64,000 nt of DNA, from positions 1-64,000 of the forward strand of contig NZ_JALPNU010000014.1 of assembly GCF_030851345.1 (NCBI RefSeq). The letters are read 5' to 3'. The notes below the pieces were generated by a model that worked only from the letters and a program-made list of their open reading frames with translations, did no database searches and was not told where the DNA came from. This document shows positions 34,431 through 43,948 of this stretch, in pieces; position 1 is the stretch's first letter, and each line of letters starts with the position of its first letter. The stretch comes from Marinifilum sp. D714 (GTDB taxonomy: Bacteria; Bacteroidota; Bacteroidia; Bacteroidales; Marinifilaceae). The position numbers were made by a program, and so were the translations under genes.

Positions 34431-35270
34431 TTAAAAAGTTATATTATCAATCAATCGAATTTTTCCTACCTGAACGGTGATACATCCAACTTTTACCTTG
34501 TTTTCGTCCCAGCTTTTAATAGGCTGCAAGTATGTATCATCAACGATTTCAAAATATTCGACCGAAAGATATGGGTTTTTATTGATTTCATCAACTACCC
34601 AATCTTTCAATTCGTTTACACTTAAATCGGCTGCTAAGTTACAAGCTTTAAATAAAGTTTCAGATATTTTAGATGCATTTTTTCTTTGATCCTCTGTAAG
34701 TAGTAAATTTCTGGAACTCATTGCTAAACCATCTTCTTCCCTGATAATAGGGCATGGAACGATTTTTACGTTTAACTTAAGATCTTTCACCATCTGCTTA
34801 ATAACAGCTACTTGTTGAAAATCTTTTTGCCCAAAATAGGCCTTGTGAGGGGTAACAATGTCAAAAAGTTTACTAACAACTTGCGCTACTCCATTAAAAT
34901 GTCCTGGACGATTTTTGCCTTCCATAACATTATCAAGGTGTCCAAAATCAAATACACGAGTATCTGGTTCGGGATACATTTCCTCCACTTCAGGGATAAA
35001 AATTAAATCAGGATTGTATTTTGAAAGTTTTTCAAGATCTTCCTCAATGCACCTTGGGTAAGTTTTTAAATCGTTAGGATTATTAAACTGTGTAGGATTC
35101 ACAAAAATACTTACAACTGTAATGTCATTTTCTTTTACAGATTCGGCTGTAAGTGACAAGTGACCATCGTGTAAAGCTCCCATAGTTGGCACGAATCCTA
35201 TACTTTTTCCTTCCTCAATAAACTTGCTGATTTTTGCTTTTGTTTCAGCAACAAGCTTTACTATTTCCAT
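34431..35270 (-). CDS. panC: Pantothenate synthetase
   Basis: A 279-residue enzyme joining pantoate and beta-alanine with ATP to give pantothenate. Motifs: FVPTMGALHDGHLSL near 27 (HxGH), VVSIFVNPTQFNNPNDL near 52, GHFNGVAQVVSKLFD near 123, KAYFGQKDFQQVAVI near 142 and the KMSKS-equivalent GLAMSSRNLLL near 182. First gene of the panC-panD operon; divergent from the glycogen-synthase-like gene across 193 bp. Confidence 0.96.
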   Translation of the reverse strand: MEIVKLVAETKAKISKFIEEGKSIGFVPTMGALHDGHLSLTAESVKENDITVVSIFVNPTQFNNPNDLKTYPRCIEEDLEKLSKYNPDLIFIPEVEEMYPEPDTRVFDFGHLDNVMEGKNRPGHFNGVAQVVSKLFDIVTPHKAYFGQKDFQQVAVIKQMVKDLKLNVKIVPCPIIREEDGLAMSSRNLLLTEDQRKNASKISETLFKACNLAADLSVNELKDWVVDEINKNPYLSVEYFEIVDDTYLQPIKSWDENKVKVGCITVQVGKIRLIDNITF

Positions 35271-35463
35271 CCTATTTTAAAAATCTTACAAAACCATTTC
35301 GGTTTTTCGGTTAAGACTGCAAATAAAATAAATAAATAATATTTGAGAAATAATAAGTGCATATAATTGTTTTGTAGGTTCTTTAACCCTTACTAAAGAT
35401 CATGTTTGTTAAATATTTTTATTAATTTTGCGCAGATAATCTGTATTAATATTTAGCGACTAT

Positions 35464-36273
35464 ATGGAAAAGACAAAAGTATTGTTTGTTTCACAAGAAA
35501 TTACCCCTTACCTGCCTGAAACTGAAATGTCTGAAATAGGAAGATATCTTCCTCAAGGAATCCAAGAAAAAGGAAAAGAAATTAGAACTTTCATGCCGCG
35601 TTACGGTTGCATTAATGAAAGAAGAAATCAGTTACATGAGGTAATCCGCTTGTCTGGTATGAATTTAATTATTGATGACACGGATCACCCGCTGATCATT
35701 AAGGTTGCTTCTATTCAGGCTGCAAGAATGCAGGTATATTTCATCGATAACGAAGATTACTTCCACAGAAAGCAAATTTTGACGGACGAAAACGGTGATG
35801 GATTTGCAGATAATGATGAAAGAGCGATTTTCTTTGCTCGTGGAGTTTTAGAAACTGTTAAGAAATTGCGTTGGGCTCCTGATGTGGTTCACTGCCAGGG
35901 ATGGTTTACCGGGTTGACTCCTTTGTATTTGAAGAAAGCATTTAATGAAGATCCATTGTTTACGGATACAAAAGTGGTGTTCTCTATTTACGATGATGAA
36001 TTCTCAACTCCATTTAGCTCTGATTTCAAAGCCAAAGCGATTATTGAAGGAGTGGAAGAAGATGATGTGAAAGTTTTGGAGGATGCAAATTATGTGGCAC
36101 TTCACAAATTGGCTATCGACCAGTCTGATGCAATTATCATGGGGAGTGAAAATATTAATGAGGAAATTAAAGCTTATGCTGAAGCTTCAGGAAAGCCATT
36201 TATGCCTTATAAGAACAAAGAAGAATACATTACAGCTTACTCTGATTTTTACGATGAATTAGTAGCTGAATAG
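35464..36273 (+). CDS. Glycogen/starch synthase N-domain-only protein
   Basis: A 269-residue protein matching only the N-terminal Rossmann domain of GT5 glycogen synthases: KVLFVSQEITPY at the start, RTFMPRYGCIN near 39, AIFFARGVLE near 122 and DVVHCQGWFTGLTPLYLK near 140. The C-terminal domain with the catalytic E-x7-E is missing altogether, and the ADP-glucose loop KTGGLADV is replaced by PETEMSEIG. It therefore should not make glycogen. Such short proteins next to panC are, as I recall, common in Bacteroidota, implying a conserved non-catalytic or novel role. The frame is intact and a terminator follows. Confidence 0.8.
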   Translation: MEKTKVLFVSQEITPYLPETEMSEIGRYLPQGIQEKGKEIRTFMPRYGCINERRNQLHEVIRLSGMNLIIDDTDHPLIIKVASIQAARMQVYFIDNEDYFHRKQILTDENGDGFADNDERAIFFARGVLETVKKLRWAPDVVHCQGWFTGLTPLYLKKAFNEDPLFTDTKVVFSIYDDEFSTPFSSDFKAKAIIEGVEEDDVKVLEDANYVALHKLAIDQSDAIIMGSENINEEIKAYAEASGKPFMPYKNKEEYITAYSDFYDELVAE

Positions 36274-36294
36274 TAAAACTCTAAAATATAATTG

Positions 36295-36334
36295 AAAGTG
36301 CATTTTAACTTCGGTTTTAATGCACTTTTTTTAT
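36295..36334 (+). terminator. Terminator after the glycogen-synthase-like gene
   Basis: Hairpin AAAGTGCATT/AATGCACTTT with a loop containing TTCG, followed by a T-run. Confidence 0.85.
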
Positions 36335-36534
36335 TTCATGTGAGTTCGATATAAATTGCGGTTAAGTTTGGTGAGTAGGCTAACTTATTATATTTTTAGG
36401 AGAAATTTATTGATAATTGAAATAAGGCTGTAGGTTTAAGGCTAACTCATATAAAATTAGACTTGTAGTGCGATTTTCAGTTTAGAATTATTAAACCAAT
36501 CTTGAGTGGTACCGAGATTGAAATTTATGTATTT

Positions 36535-38370
36535 ATGTGTGGAATAGTTGGTTATATTGGCGATAAGGATGCTTATCCTATATTGGTCAATGGCTTAAAA
36601 AGATTAGAATATCGCGGATATGATTCTGCAGGTATTGCACTTCGAACTAACCAAACTCAGGTATTTAAGTGCAAGGGTAAGGTAAAAGATTTAGAAGATC
36701 ATGTAAAGGGACACGATATTTCAGGTTCCATAGGTATAGGGCATACTCGTTGGGCAACTCACGGAGAACCAAATGATGAAAATGCTCATCCTCACCGTTC
36801 AATGAATAATAAATTTGTAATTATTCACAATGGTATTATTGAAAACTATGCCTTCTTAAAAGAAAAACTAGTAAAAAGAGGTTATTCCTTCCAAAGTGAA
36901 ACAGACACTGAGGTTTTGGCTAACCTTATTGAATATATCTACCTAAAAGGTGAAGTTACTGCGGAAATAGCGGTTCGTTTGGCACTTACTAAGGTAGTTG
37001 GTGCATATGGTCTGGTTGTTATTTGTGAAGATGAACCAAATCAGTTAATTGCAGCAAGAAAAGGTAGTCCGCTTGTGGTTGGTGTTGGAAATGGTGAGTA
37101 TTTCCTAGCTTCAGATGCAACTCCAATTATTGAGTATACTCAGAGTGTAATCTACCTTAACGATGATGATGTTGCTATTATTAATCGTGATGAGTTGGTA
37201 TTGAAAACTTTACAGAACGATAAATTAACACCTCACGTTCAGCAATTGGATTTGGATATCGAGCAGATTGAAAAAGGTGGATATGAGCATTTTATGCTTA
37301 AGGAAATTTTTGAACAAACCAGTTCAATTCATGATACCATTCGAGGTAGAGTATCACCTCAAAATAAAGAAGTTTTCCTTGGCGGGATTAACGATGTAAT
37401 TCCAAAATTGGTGAATGCACGACGAATTTTAATTATTGGTTGTGGTACATCGTGGCATGCAGGTATGGTTGGCGAGTATTTGTTCGAAGAATTTGCCAGA
37501 ATTCCGGTTGAAGTAGAATATGCTTCAGAGTTCCGTTACAGAAATCCTGTAATTTTTGAGGATGATATTGTATTGGCAATCAGCCAGAGTGGTGAAACTG
37601 CAGATACTTTAGCTGCAATTAAGTTGGCAAAAGAAGCAGGAGCTACTGTTTTGGGTATTTGTAATGTTGTTGGTTCAAGTATTCCAAGAGAAACTGATGC
37701 GGGTGTTTATACTCACGCAGGACCGGAAATTGGGGTAGCTTCAACAAAAGCATTTACTGCTCAGGTTACTGTTCTTACCATGATGGCTATGTTGGTAGGT
37801 TACAGAAAAGGAACTTTGGCTAAAGAAGAATACCACAAGTTAATCGAGGAGTTTGCTAATCTTCCAGAGAAAATTGCTAAGATTTTAGAAAAAGATCAGG
37901 ATATTAAAGAATTATCGAAGAGATATATTGAATCTACAAATGCACTTTATTTAGGTCGTGGATTCTTGTTCCCGGTTGCTTTGGAAGGAGCTTTGAAATT
38001 GAAAGAAATTTCATACATCCATGCAGAAGGTTATCCTGCAGCAGAAATGAAGCATGGACCTATTGCCTTAATTGATGAGCACATGCCTGTATTTGTAGCT
38101 GCTACTAAGGATAAATCTTACGAAAAGATTGTAAGTAATATTCAGGAGGTAAAAGCTCGTAAAGGTCATGTGATTGCAATTGTTACCGAAGGTGATACTG
38201 TAATTGCTGATATGGCGGATTATGTGATTGAAATTCCGGAAACATTGGAAGCTTTAGCTCCTTTATTAACTGTAGTTCCATTCCAGTTGATTTCTTATTA
38301 CATCGCGGTGTTACGCGGGTGTAATGTTGATCAACCGCGAAATCTTGCAAAATCGGTTACTGTAGAATAA
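36535..38370 (+). CDS. glmS: Glutamine-fructose-6-phosphate aminotransferase (isomerizing)
   Basis: About 611 residues from the ATG at 36535. This start is required because the catalytic cysteine must be residue 2 (MCGIVGYIG); a TTG at 36502 would give 11 extra residues and block activity. Glutaminase domain about 1-235 (GHTRWATHGEPN, HNGIIENY), then two SIS domains (GCGTSWHAGMVG near 302, SQSGETADTLAA near 349, GPEIGVASTKAFT near 400) and the C-terminal ending NLAKSVTVE. It makes glucosamine-6-phosphate, the entry to UDP-GlcNAc. No GlmS-ribozyme-like element is evident in the leader. Confidence 0.97.
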   Translation: MCGIVGYIGDKDAYPILVNGLKRLEYRGYDSAGIALRTNQTQVFKCKGKVKDLEDHVKGHDISGSIGIGHTRWATHGEPNDENAHPHRSMNNKFVIIHNGIIENYAFLKEKLVKRGYSFQSETDTEVLANLIEYIYLKGEVTAEIAVRLALTKVVGAYGLVVICEDEPNQLIAARKGSPLVVGVGNGEYFLASDATPIIEYTQSVIYLNDDDVAIINRDELVLKTLQNDKLTPHVQQLDLDIEQIEKGGYEHFMLKEIFEQTSSIHDTIRGRVSPQNKEVFLGGINDVIPKLVNARRILIIGCGTSWHAGMVGEYLFEEFARIPVEVEYASEFRYRNPVIFEDDIVLAISQSGETADTLAAIKLAKEAGATVLGICNVVGSSIPRETDAGVYTHAGPEIGVASTKAFTAQVTVLTMMAMLVGYRKGTLAKEEYHKLIEEFANLPEKIAKILEKDQDIKELSKRYIESTNALYLGRGFLFPVALEGALKLKEISYIHAEGYPAAEMKHGPIALIDEHMPVFVAATKDKSYEKIVSNIQEVKARKGHVIAIVTEGDTVIADMADYVIEIPETLEALAPLLTVVPFQLISYYIAVLRGCNVDQPRNLAKSVTVE

Positions 38371-38388
38371 ATCAAAAGTATCAGATAC

Positions 38389-38425
38389 AAAAAGAGCGAT
38401 GTCAATTGACATCGCTCTTTGTTTT
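38389..38425. terminator. Bidirectional terminator between glmS and rfbB
   Basis: Perfect hairpin AAAGAGCGATGTCAA/TTGACATCGCTCTTT with T-run on the plus strand and A-run on the other side, between convergent genes. Confidence 0.88.
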
Positions 38426-39480
38426 TATCTCTTTTCGTACTGCTGTTCGTAGTACTTTTCGTAATCTCCGGAAAGGATATTTTCCAGCCAATCGGTATTC
38501 TCAAGATACCAATTGATAGTTTGTTCAAAACCTTCTTCGAATTGAATGCTAGGTTCCCAGCCCAATTCATTTTTAATTTTGGAAGCATCAATTGCATAAC
38601 GTAAATCATGACCAGCACGATCTTTTACGAAGGTAATTAGCTTTTGAGAAGTTCCGATTTCCTGGTTTAATTTCTTGTCCATGATATCGCAAAGCTTTCT
38701 TACCAAATCGATATTGGTCCACTCGTTGTTTCCTCCAATATTGTATGTTTCTCCGATTTTTCCTTTGTGATAAATCATGTCAATCGCTAAGGCATGATCC
38801 TCCACAAATAACCAGTCTCTAACATTTTCACCTTTACCATAAATTGGAAGTGGTTTAGAGTTTTTAATGTTATTGATTACCAAAGGAATCAACTTCTCTG
38901 GAAATTGATTTGCTCCATAGTTGTTTGAACAGTTTGATAATACCACAGGCATGTTGTAGGTGTGGAAATATGCTCTCACCAAATGATCTGAACTTGCTTT
39001 TGATGCAGAGTATGGACTTCTTGGATCATATGGAGTAGTTTCCAAAAATTTCCCGGTTTCACCTAACGAACCATAAACTTCATCGGTTGAGATATGATAG
39101 AATCTCTTTCCGTCCATGTTATCTTCCCAAATTTCTTTTGCTGCATTCAGAAGATTAACTGTTCCAACAATGTTGGTAGTGATAAATGCCAAAGGATCAG
39201 AAATAGAGCGATCAACATGAGACTCTGCTGCCAAATGTAAAACTCCGTCGAATTGAAAATCCTTGAACAATTCAGTTACAAATTCCAAATTGGTAATATC
39301 ACCTTTAACAAAGGTGTAATTTGGTTTTGAATCAATATCCTTAAGATTTTCAAGATTACCAGCATAGGTTAAAGCATCAAGGTTTACAATTTGATATTCA
39401 GGGTATTTGTTTACAAATAGACGAATAACATGAGAGCCAATAAAACCTGCTCCACCTGTGATTAATATTTTCTTTTTCAT
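38425..39480 (-). CDS. rfbB: dTDP-glucose 4,6-dehydratase
   Basis: About 351 residues from the ATG at 39478-39480; that start gives the standard MKKKILITGGAGFIGSHV, whereas an ATG at 39534 adds 18 residues overlapping the galE end. NAD-binding GGAGFIG near 8, active-site STDEVYGSLGE near 127 (Thr-Asp-Glu triad) and YSASKASSDHLV (YxxxK) near 155. It converts dTDP-glucose to the 4-keto-6-deoxy sugar for rhamnose and related sugars. The other dTDP-rhamnose genes are not here; galE directly precedes it, so the pair looks like a sugar-nucleotide operon. Confidence 0.94.
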   Translation of the reverse strand: MKKKILITGGAGFIGSHVIRLFVNKYPEYQIVNLDALTYAGNLENLKDIDSKPNYTFVKGDITNLEFVTELFKDFQFDGVLHLAAESHVDRSISDPLAFITTNIVGTVNLLNAAKEIWEDNMDGKRFYHISTDEVYGSLGETGKFLETTPYDPRSPYSASKASSDHLVRAYFHTYNMPVVLSNCSNNYGANQFPEKLIPLVINNIKNSKPLPIYGKGENVRDWLFVEDHALAIDMIYHKGKIGETYNIGGNNEWTNIDLVRKLCDIMDKKLNQEIGTSQKLITFVKDRAGHDLRYAIDASKIKNELGWEPSIQFEEGFEQTINWYLENTDWLENILSGDYEKYYEQQYEKR

Positions 39481-39497
39481 GGATATAAGTTTATGGA

Positions 39498-40532
39498 TTA
39501 TTTTTCTTCTTGCGTCATAATGCTTACTTGCCAATTCCAGGCAGAAAGCAAAGTTTCATCAAGACTTTTTTCTGATTTCCACCCCAACTCTCTATTAGAA
39601 TATGAAGTGTCTGCATATATCTGCTCAATATCTCCGGCTCTTCTGCCAACTATTTTATGAGGAACTTTCTCACCTGTTGATCTTTCGAATGATTCAATGA
39701 TTTCCAGCACAGAAACACCAGATCCTGTTCCAACATTAAAATATTCGTAGTTGGATGCATTTTTATTTTGTAACAAACGATCAATGGCTACTACATGAGC
39801 TTTTGCCAAATCTACTACATTAATGTAATCTCTAATGCAAGATCCATCGGGCGTATTGTAATCATTTCCGAAAACACTAAGTTCAGGACGAATTCCTGCC
39901 ACCGTTTGAGTAAGGAATGGAATAAGGTTGTTTGGAACACCCAACGGCAATTCTCCAATTTTAGAACTTGGATGAGCACCGATTGGATTAAAATATCTTA
40001 GAGCAATTCCCTTCAATTCAGGATGAGCCTTGGTTGTATCGCGAATAATATCTTCACAAATTGATTTGGTATTTCCATAAGGAGATTCAGCTTCTTTTCG
40101 TGGAGTCGATTCAGTAACGGGTAGTTTATCAGGTTGTCCATAAACTGTGCATGATGACGAGAATACCAAATTTTGAATATTGTGCTCTTTCATGGCCTCC
40201 AAAATATTCATCAAGGAATTAAGATTGTTGCGATAGTACAGCAAAGGTTTTTTAACCGATTCACCTACAGCTTTCGATGCCGCAAAGTGAATAATGGCAG
40301 ATAAGTTTGGATACTTTTTGAAAAATTCAGCCGTTTCCTCTTTCTTGCTAAGGTCTGTTTTTTCAAATATTGGGCGAATTCCTGTTATGGCTTCAATACC
40401 ATCCAGAACTTCGATTTTTGAGTTTGACAGATTATCAGCAATTACAACTTCGAACCCACTGTTTTGTAATTCAACAACAGTATGAGATCCAATATATCCT
40501 GCACCACCTGCAACTAAAATTTGTTTCTTCAT
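39498..40532 (-). CDS. galE: UDP-glucose 4-epimerase, copy 1
   Basis: A 344-residue SDR-type epimerase interconverting UDP-glucose and UDP-galactose. GGAGYIGSH near 8, FSSSCTVYG near 124 (catalytic Ser) and the YGNTK (YxxxK) near 150. It is nearly identical to the second copy at 60979-61995: by hand alignment about 27 differences in some 335 residues, with 15 of those inside residues 55-80 and a block of about 100 residues near 117-218 without any. This copy sits beside rfbB and most likely serves envelope polysaccharides. It has a few extra C-terminal residues. Confidence 0.95.
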   Translation of the reverse strand: MKKQILVAGGAGYIGSHTVVELQNSGFEVVIADNLSNSKIEVLDGIEAITGIRPIFEKTDLSKKEETAEFFKKYPNLSAIIHFAASKAVGESVKKPLLYYRNNLNSLMNILEAMKEHNIQNLVFSSSCTVYGQPDKLPVTESTPRKEAESPYGNTKSICEDIIRDTTKAHPELKGIALRYFNPIGAHPSSKIGELPLGVPNNLIPFLTQTVAGIRPELSVFGNDYNTPDGSCIRDYINVVDLAKAHVVAIDRLLQNKNASNYEYFNVGTGSGVSVLEIIESFERSTGEKVPHKIVGRRAGDIEQIYADTSYSNRELGWKSEKSLDETLLSAWNWQVSIMTQEEK

Positions 40533-40670
40533 AATTACAATTCGTCTAACTATTTGATAAGTAAAATTAAGCCCTTTTTTATCGAAATGTTTGTATAATT
40601 TAATTAATTTAAAATTAAATGTGGAATTTGTTGATTTTTAATTGGTTGGTTCTTGTGTGTAAATAATCCA

Positions 40671-40701
40671 TTTGAGTGGCATTTATTTTTGACTATATTT
40701 G
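40671..40701 (+). promoter_or_regulatory. Consensus promoter placing the start site at or near the ATG
   Basis: TTTG (40671-40674), 19-bp spacer, perfect -7 box TATATTTG (40694-40701). The ATG at 40708 is 6 bp after the -7 box, so the transcript would be leaderless or nearly so. Confidence 0.7.
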
Positions 40702-40707
40702 TCTAAT

Positions 40708-41655
40708 ATGCATGAGATATCAAAATACATACAAGATTTATTATTTGTGCACGATTGTGTGATTTTGCCTGGTTTTGGTGGATTTGTAGCGAATTATCGT
40801 TCTGCCAGAATTGATGAAAATCAGCAAATGGTTTTTCCTCCTTCGAAAGATTTAGGGTTCAATCGCAATCTTACACAAAACGATGGTCTTTTGATAAATC
40901 ATTTGGCCGACTTGGAGAATTTAAGTTATGCTGAAGCTGAGAAGGCTGTGATGTTTTTTGTAGAAGACATTCGAGTGAAAATTCAGCGTGGAGAGAAAGT
41001 TGTGATCGATGGCATCGGATCATTTTGTAAGGACAGAAAACATAATTTACAATTTGAACCAGTGGCAAACTTGAATTATTTGGTTGATAGTTTGGGATTG
41101 GAACAACTTGAGCTTCCCAAACTTCATAAGACAGTTGAAGAAAGAATTCCTTCAATTGTTGATCATCAGGTAAAAGGATTTTTTACTACAAAAAGAATTT
41201 GGTATGCTTCTGCCGCTGCTGCAGTTTTGTTAGCGGTAGCTTTACTTCCTTTGAATTCGGAGCGAAATTCTGTTTTAGATTCGGCTTCGATGGGTTTTTC
41301 CGGAGATAAGAATTCTTTAACAGAAAATCATGTGCAATTAAAACCTCAAATTTCTCCTCCAGAAGAATTGGTGAAGTTTGATCCAAAAATTGAAAAGAAT
41401 AAAGTTCCTGCTAAGATTTCAAAAACTAGTAAAGGGAAATTTTATTTGATTGCTGGAAGTTTTACAACTATTGAAAATGCTAAAATCTTGCAAGAAGAGT
41501 TAATTTCTAAATCTTATCCCGCAGAGATCATTAAAAATAAGAATTTGTTTTCTGTTGCAATTAACAAATTTAATAATAGAAAGGCAGTTGACCAATTTAA
41601 GAAAAAGGCCATTGCAGCCAATCCAAAATCTTCATATTGGGTTTTGAAACAATAA
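40708..41655 (+). CDS. HU (CCDC81-type) and SPOR domain protein
   Basis: About 315 residues from the ATG at 40708; a TTG at 40699 would precede the promoter start point and is rejected. An N-terminal HU-like CCDC81-type domain covers about 1-130 (YIQDLLFVHDCVILPGFGGFVA; GEKVVIDGIGSFCKD). A transmembrane helix lies near 168-185 (WYASAAAAVLLAVALLP), then a low-complexity linker and a C-terminal SPOR domain about 238-315 (YLIAGSFTTIENAKILQEEL). SPOR domains bind denuded peptidoglycan at division sites. The protein could therefore link DNA or another cytoplasmic partner to the septal wall. It stands alone with its own promoter and terminator. Confidence 0.88.
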   Translation: MHEISKYIQDLLFVHDCVILPGFGGFVANYRSARIDENQQMVFPPSKDLGFNRNLTQNDGLLINHLADLENLSYAEAEKAVMFFVEDIRVKIQRGEKVVIDGIGSFCKDRKHNLQFEPVANLNYLVDSLGLEQLELPKLHKTVEERIPSIVDHQVKGFFTTKRIWYASAAAAVLLAVALLPLNSERNSVLDSASMGFSGDKNSLTENHVQLKPQISPPEELVKFDPKIEKNKVPAKISKTSKGKFYLIAGSFTTIENAKILQEELISKSYPAEIIKNKNLFSVAINKFNNRKAVDQFKKKAIAANPKSSYWVLKQ

Positions 41656-41676
41656 GGATAAACTTTATCGATATAA

Positions 41677-41707
41677 AAAAAGCGCTTCCCATTAGGAAGC
41701 GCTTTTC
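41677..41707. terminator. Bidirectional terminator between the HU/SPOR gene and metG
   Basis: Hairpin AAAAGCGCTTCC/GGAAGCGCTTTT with a 5-nt loop between convergent genes. Confidence 0.88.
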
Positions 41708-41724
41708 TATTTATATGATATTTC

Positions 41725-43755
41725 TTATCTAATTTCAGAGCCAGGTTTTACAGCTTGATCAGGAGAAACAAATGATAATTTTCCATCAGCATCTTCAGCC
41801 ATTAGAATCATACCTTGCGATTCGATTCCTTTTAATTTTTTAGGTTCAAGGTTCACCAAGATACTTACCTGTTTGCCAATAATTTCTTCTGGTTTATAAT
41901 GCTCTGCAATACCAGAAACTACTGTTCGTTGATCAATACCTGTATCAACAGTTAATTTTAATAGTTTCTTGGTCTTTGCAATTTTTTCAGCTTCAGTAAT
42001 GGTACCAACTCTAACATCCATCTTCATGAAATCATCGAAGTTGATGTTTTCTTTTGCTGGAGTAACTGGTTTATTAGCAGCTTCGTTAGCAGCTTTGGTT
42101 GCTAACAATTTATCTACCTGAGCCTGAATGGTTGCATCTTCAATTTTTTCGAACAACAATGAAGCTTTGTTAATTTGATGACCTACTTCAATTACATTTT
42201 CACCAATATTTTCCCAAGCTAAAGGTTCAATATTTAAGAACTCTCTTAATTTGTTAGCCGAGAATGGCAAGAACGGCTCCATTAAAGTAGAAAGGTTGGT
42301 AGAGATCTGAAGACAAATGTTCATGATTGTCTTAACTCTTTCTTCATCTGTTTTTATCACTTTCCAAGGCTCAGTATCTGCAAGGTATTTATTTCCTAAG
42401 CGAGCTAAATTCATTGCTTCTTTTAAAGCCTCACGGAAGTGGTAAGTTTCAAGATTTTTCTCTACTTGTGCTTTGATCGTTGGAATTTCAGCTAATGTTT
42501 CTTTATCGAAATCATTAAGCTCTCCAGCAGCAGGAACTTTTCCATCGAAATATTTGTGTGTTAGTACCAATGCACGGTTCACGAAGTTTCCAAGAATTGC
42601 AACCAACTCATTGTTATTTCTTGCCTGGTAATCTTTCCAGGTGAAGTCATTATCCTTGGTTTCAGGTGCATTGGCTGTAAGTACATAACGCAATACATCT
42701 TGCTTCTCTGGAAATTCTTCAAGGTATTCGTGTAACCAAACCGCCCAGTTTCTTGATGTAGAGATTTTATCTCCTTCTAAATTCAAGAATTCGTTCGAAG
42801 GAACATTTTCTGGTAGAATGTATGAACCTTCAGCTTTTAGCATTGAAGGGAAAATGATACAGTGGAAAACAATATTGTCTTTTCCAATGAAATGAACCAT
42901 TTTAGAATCTTCAGCTTTCCAATATTTTTCCCAATCAGGAGTATGCTCTTTGGTTGCTGAAATATATCCGATAGGAGCATCGAACCAAACGTACAATACT
43001 TTTCCTTCTCCTCCATCTACAGGAACCGGAACACCCCAGTTCAAATCACGTGTAACGGCACGTGGATGAAGTCCATTGTCTAACCATGATTTACACTGAC
43101 CATAAACATTTGGTTTCCATTCTTTGTGTTCTTCCAGAATCCACTGTTTTAGATATGGCTCATATTTGTCAAGTGGTAAATACCAGTGTTTGGTTTCTTT
43201 TAATTCAGGTTTATTTCCTGTGATTGATGATCTTGGATCAATAAGATCTGTTGCATTTAATGATGTTCCACAGCTTTCACACTGATCTCCATATGCACCT
43301 TCACTTTTACAATGAGGGCAAGTTCCGGTTATGTAACGATCAGCAAGAAATTGATTTGCTTCAGCATCATAATATTGCTCACTGGTTTTCTCAACAAACT
43401 CGCCTTTTTCATGCAAAGTTTTAAAGAATTCAGAAGCCGTTTCATGATGAACTTTGTTACTTGTTCTAGAATAAACATCGAAAGAAATACCAAATTTCTC
43501 GAATGAATCTTTAATGATATTGTGATACTTATCAACAACATCTTGAGGAGTAATACCTTCTTTTTGAGCCTTAATAGTAATAGGTACACCATGCTCATCG
43601 GAACCTCCAATTAAAAGAACATCCTCGCCTTTCATCCTTAGGTATCTTACATAGATATCGGCAGGAACATATACACCTGCCAGGTGTCCAATATGAACAG
43701 GACCATTGGCATATGGAAGAGCTGTAGTTACAAGAGTTCTGTTAAATTTCTTCAT
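41725..43755 (-). CDS. metG: Methionyl-tRNA synthetase
   Basis: A 676-residue class I synthetase charging tRNA(Met). HIGH motif [14 protein letters not shown] near 15, zinc-binding knuckle [18 protein letters not shown] near 144, tryptophan [15 protein letters not shown] near 257 and the KMSKS-equivalent [13 protein letters not shown] near 337. The anticodon domain follows, and a C-terminal EMAP-like tRNA-binding domain occupies about 570-676 ([21 protein letters not shown]), the dimerising form of the enzyme. Length is typical for Bacteroidota. Confidence 0.97.
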   Translation of the reverse strand: MKKFNRTLVTTALPYANGPVHIGHLAGVYVPADIYVRYLRMKGEDVLLIGGSDEHGVPITIKAQKEGITPQDVVDKYHNIIKDSFEKFGISFDVYSRTSNKVHHETASEFFKTLHEKGEFVEKTSEQYYDAEANQFLADRYITGTCPHCKSEGAYGDQCESCGTSLNATDLIDPRSSITGNKPELKETKHWYLPLDKYEPYLKQWILEEHKEWKPNVYGQCKSWLDNGLHPRAVTRDLNWGVPVPVDGGEGKVLYVWFDAPIGYISATKEHTPDWEKYWKAEDSKMVHFIGKDNIVFHCIIFPSMLKAEGSYILPENVPSNEFLNLEGDKISTSRNWAVWLHEYLEEFPEKQDVLRYVLTANAPETKDNDFTWKDYQARNNNELVAILGNFVNRALVLTHKYFDGKVPAAGELNDFDKETLAEIPTIKAQVEKNLETYHFREALKEAMNLARLGNKYLADTEPWKVIKTDEERVKTIMNICLQISTNLSTLMEPFLPFSANKLREFLNIEPLAWENIGENVIEVGHQINKASLLFEKIEDATIQAQVDKLLATKAANEAANKPVTPAKENINFDDFMKMDVRVGTITEAEKIAKTKKLLKLTVDTGIDQRTVVSGIAEHYKPEEIIGKQVSILVNLEPKKLKGIESQGMILMAEDADGKLSFVSPDQAVKPGSEIR

Positions 43756-43948
43756 TTGAGATATTTTTTACACATGGAACAAGAGTTATAAAAATCTGTT
43801 CCAACTATTATTTTGGTTACTTTTTAGTTGATTAGCACCTTATTTAGCAAATCGTTGGCAAAGATAAGATAGAATTATCAAAAATATTGTTCTTGCTTTG
43901 TATTTTATTCTTAATTTGAACACAGTTTACAATAAAAACTAAATAAAT

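Noticed and set aside
35464-36273. Frameshifted glycogen synthase with a lost second half
   Set aside because: The frame ends cleanly before a strong terminator and no C-domain sequence is seen in any frame downstream, so a recent frameshift is not supported.
36334-36534. glmS ribozyme or other leader RNA before glmS
   Set aside because: No conserved ribozyme elements were recognised in the leader; only AT-rich sequence with a possible weak promoter.
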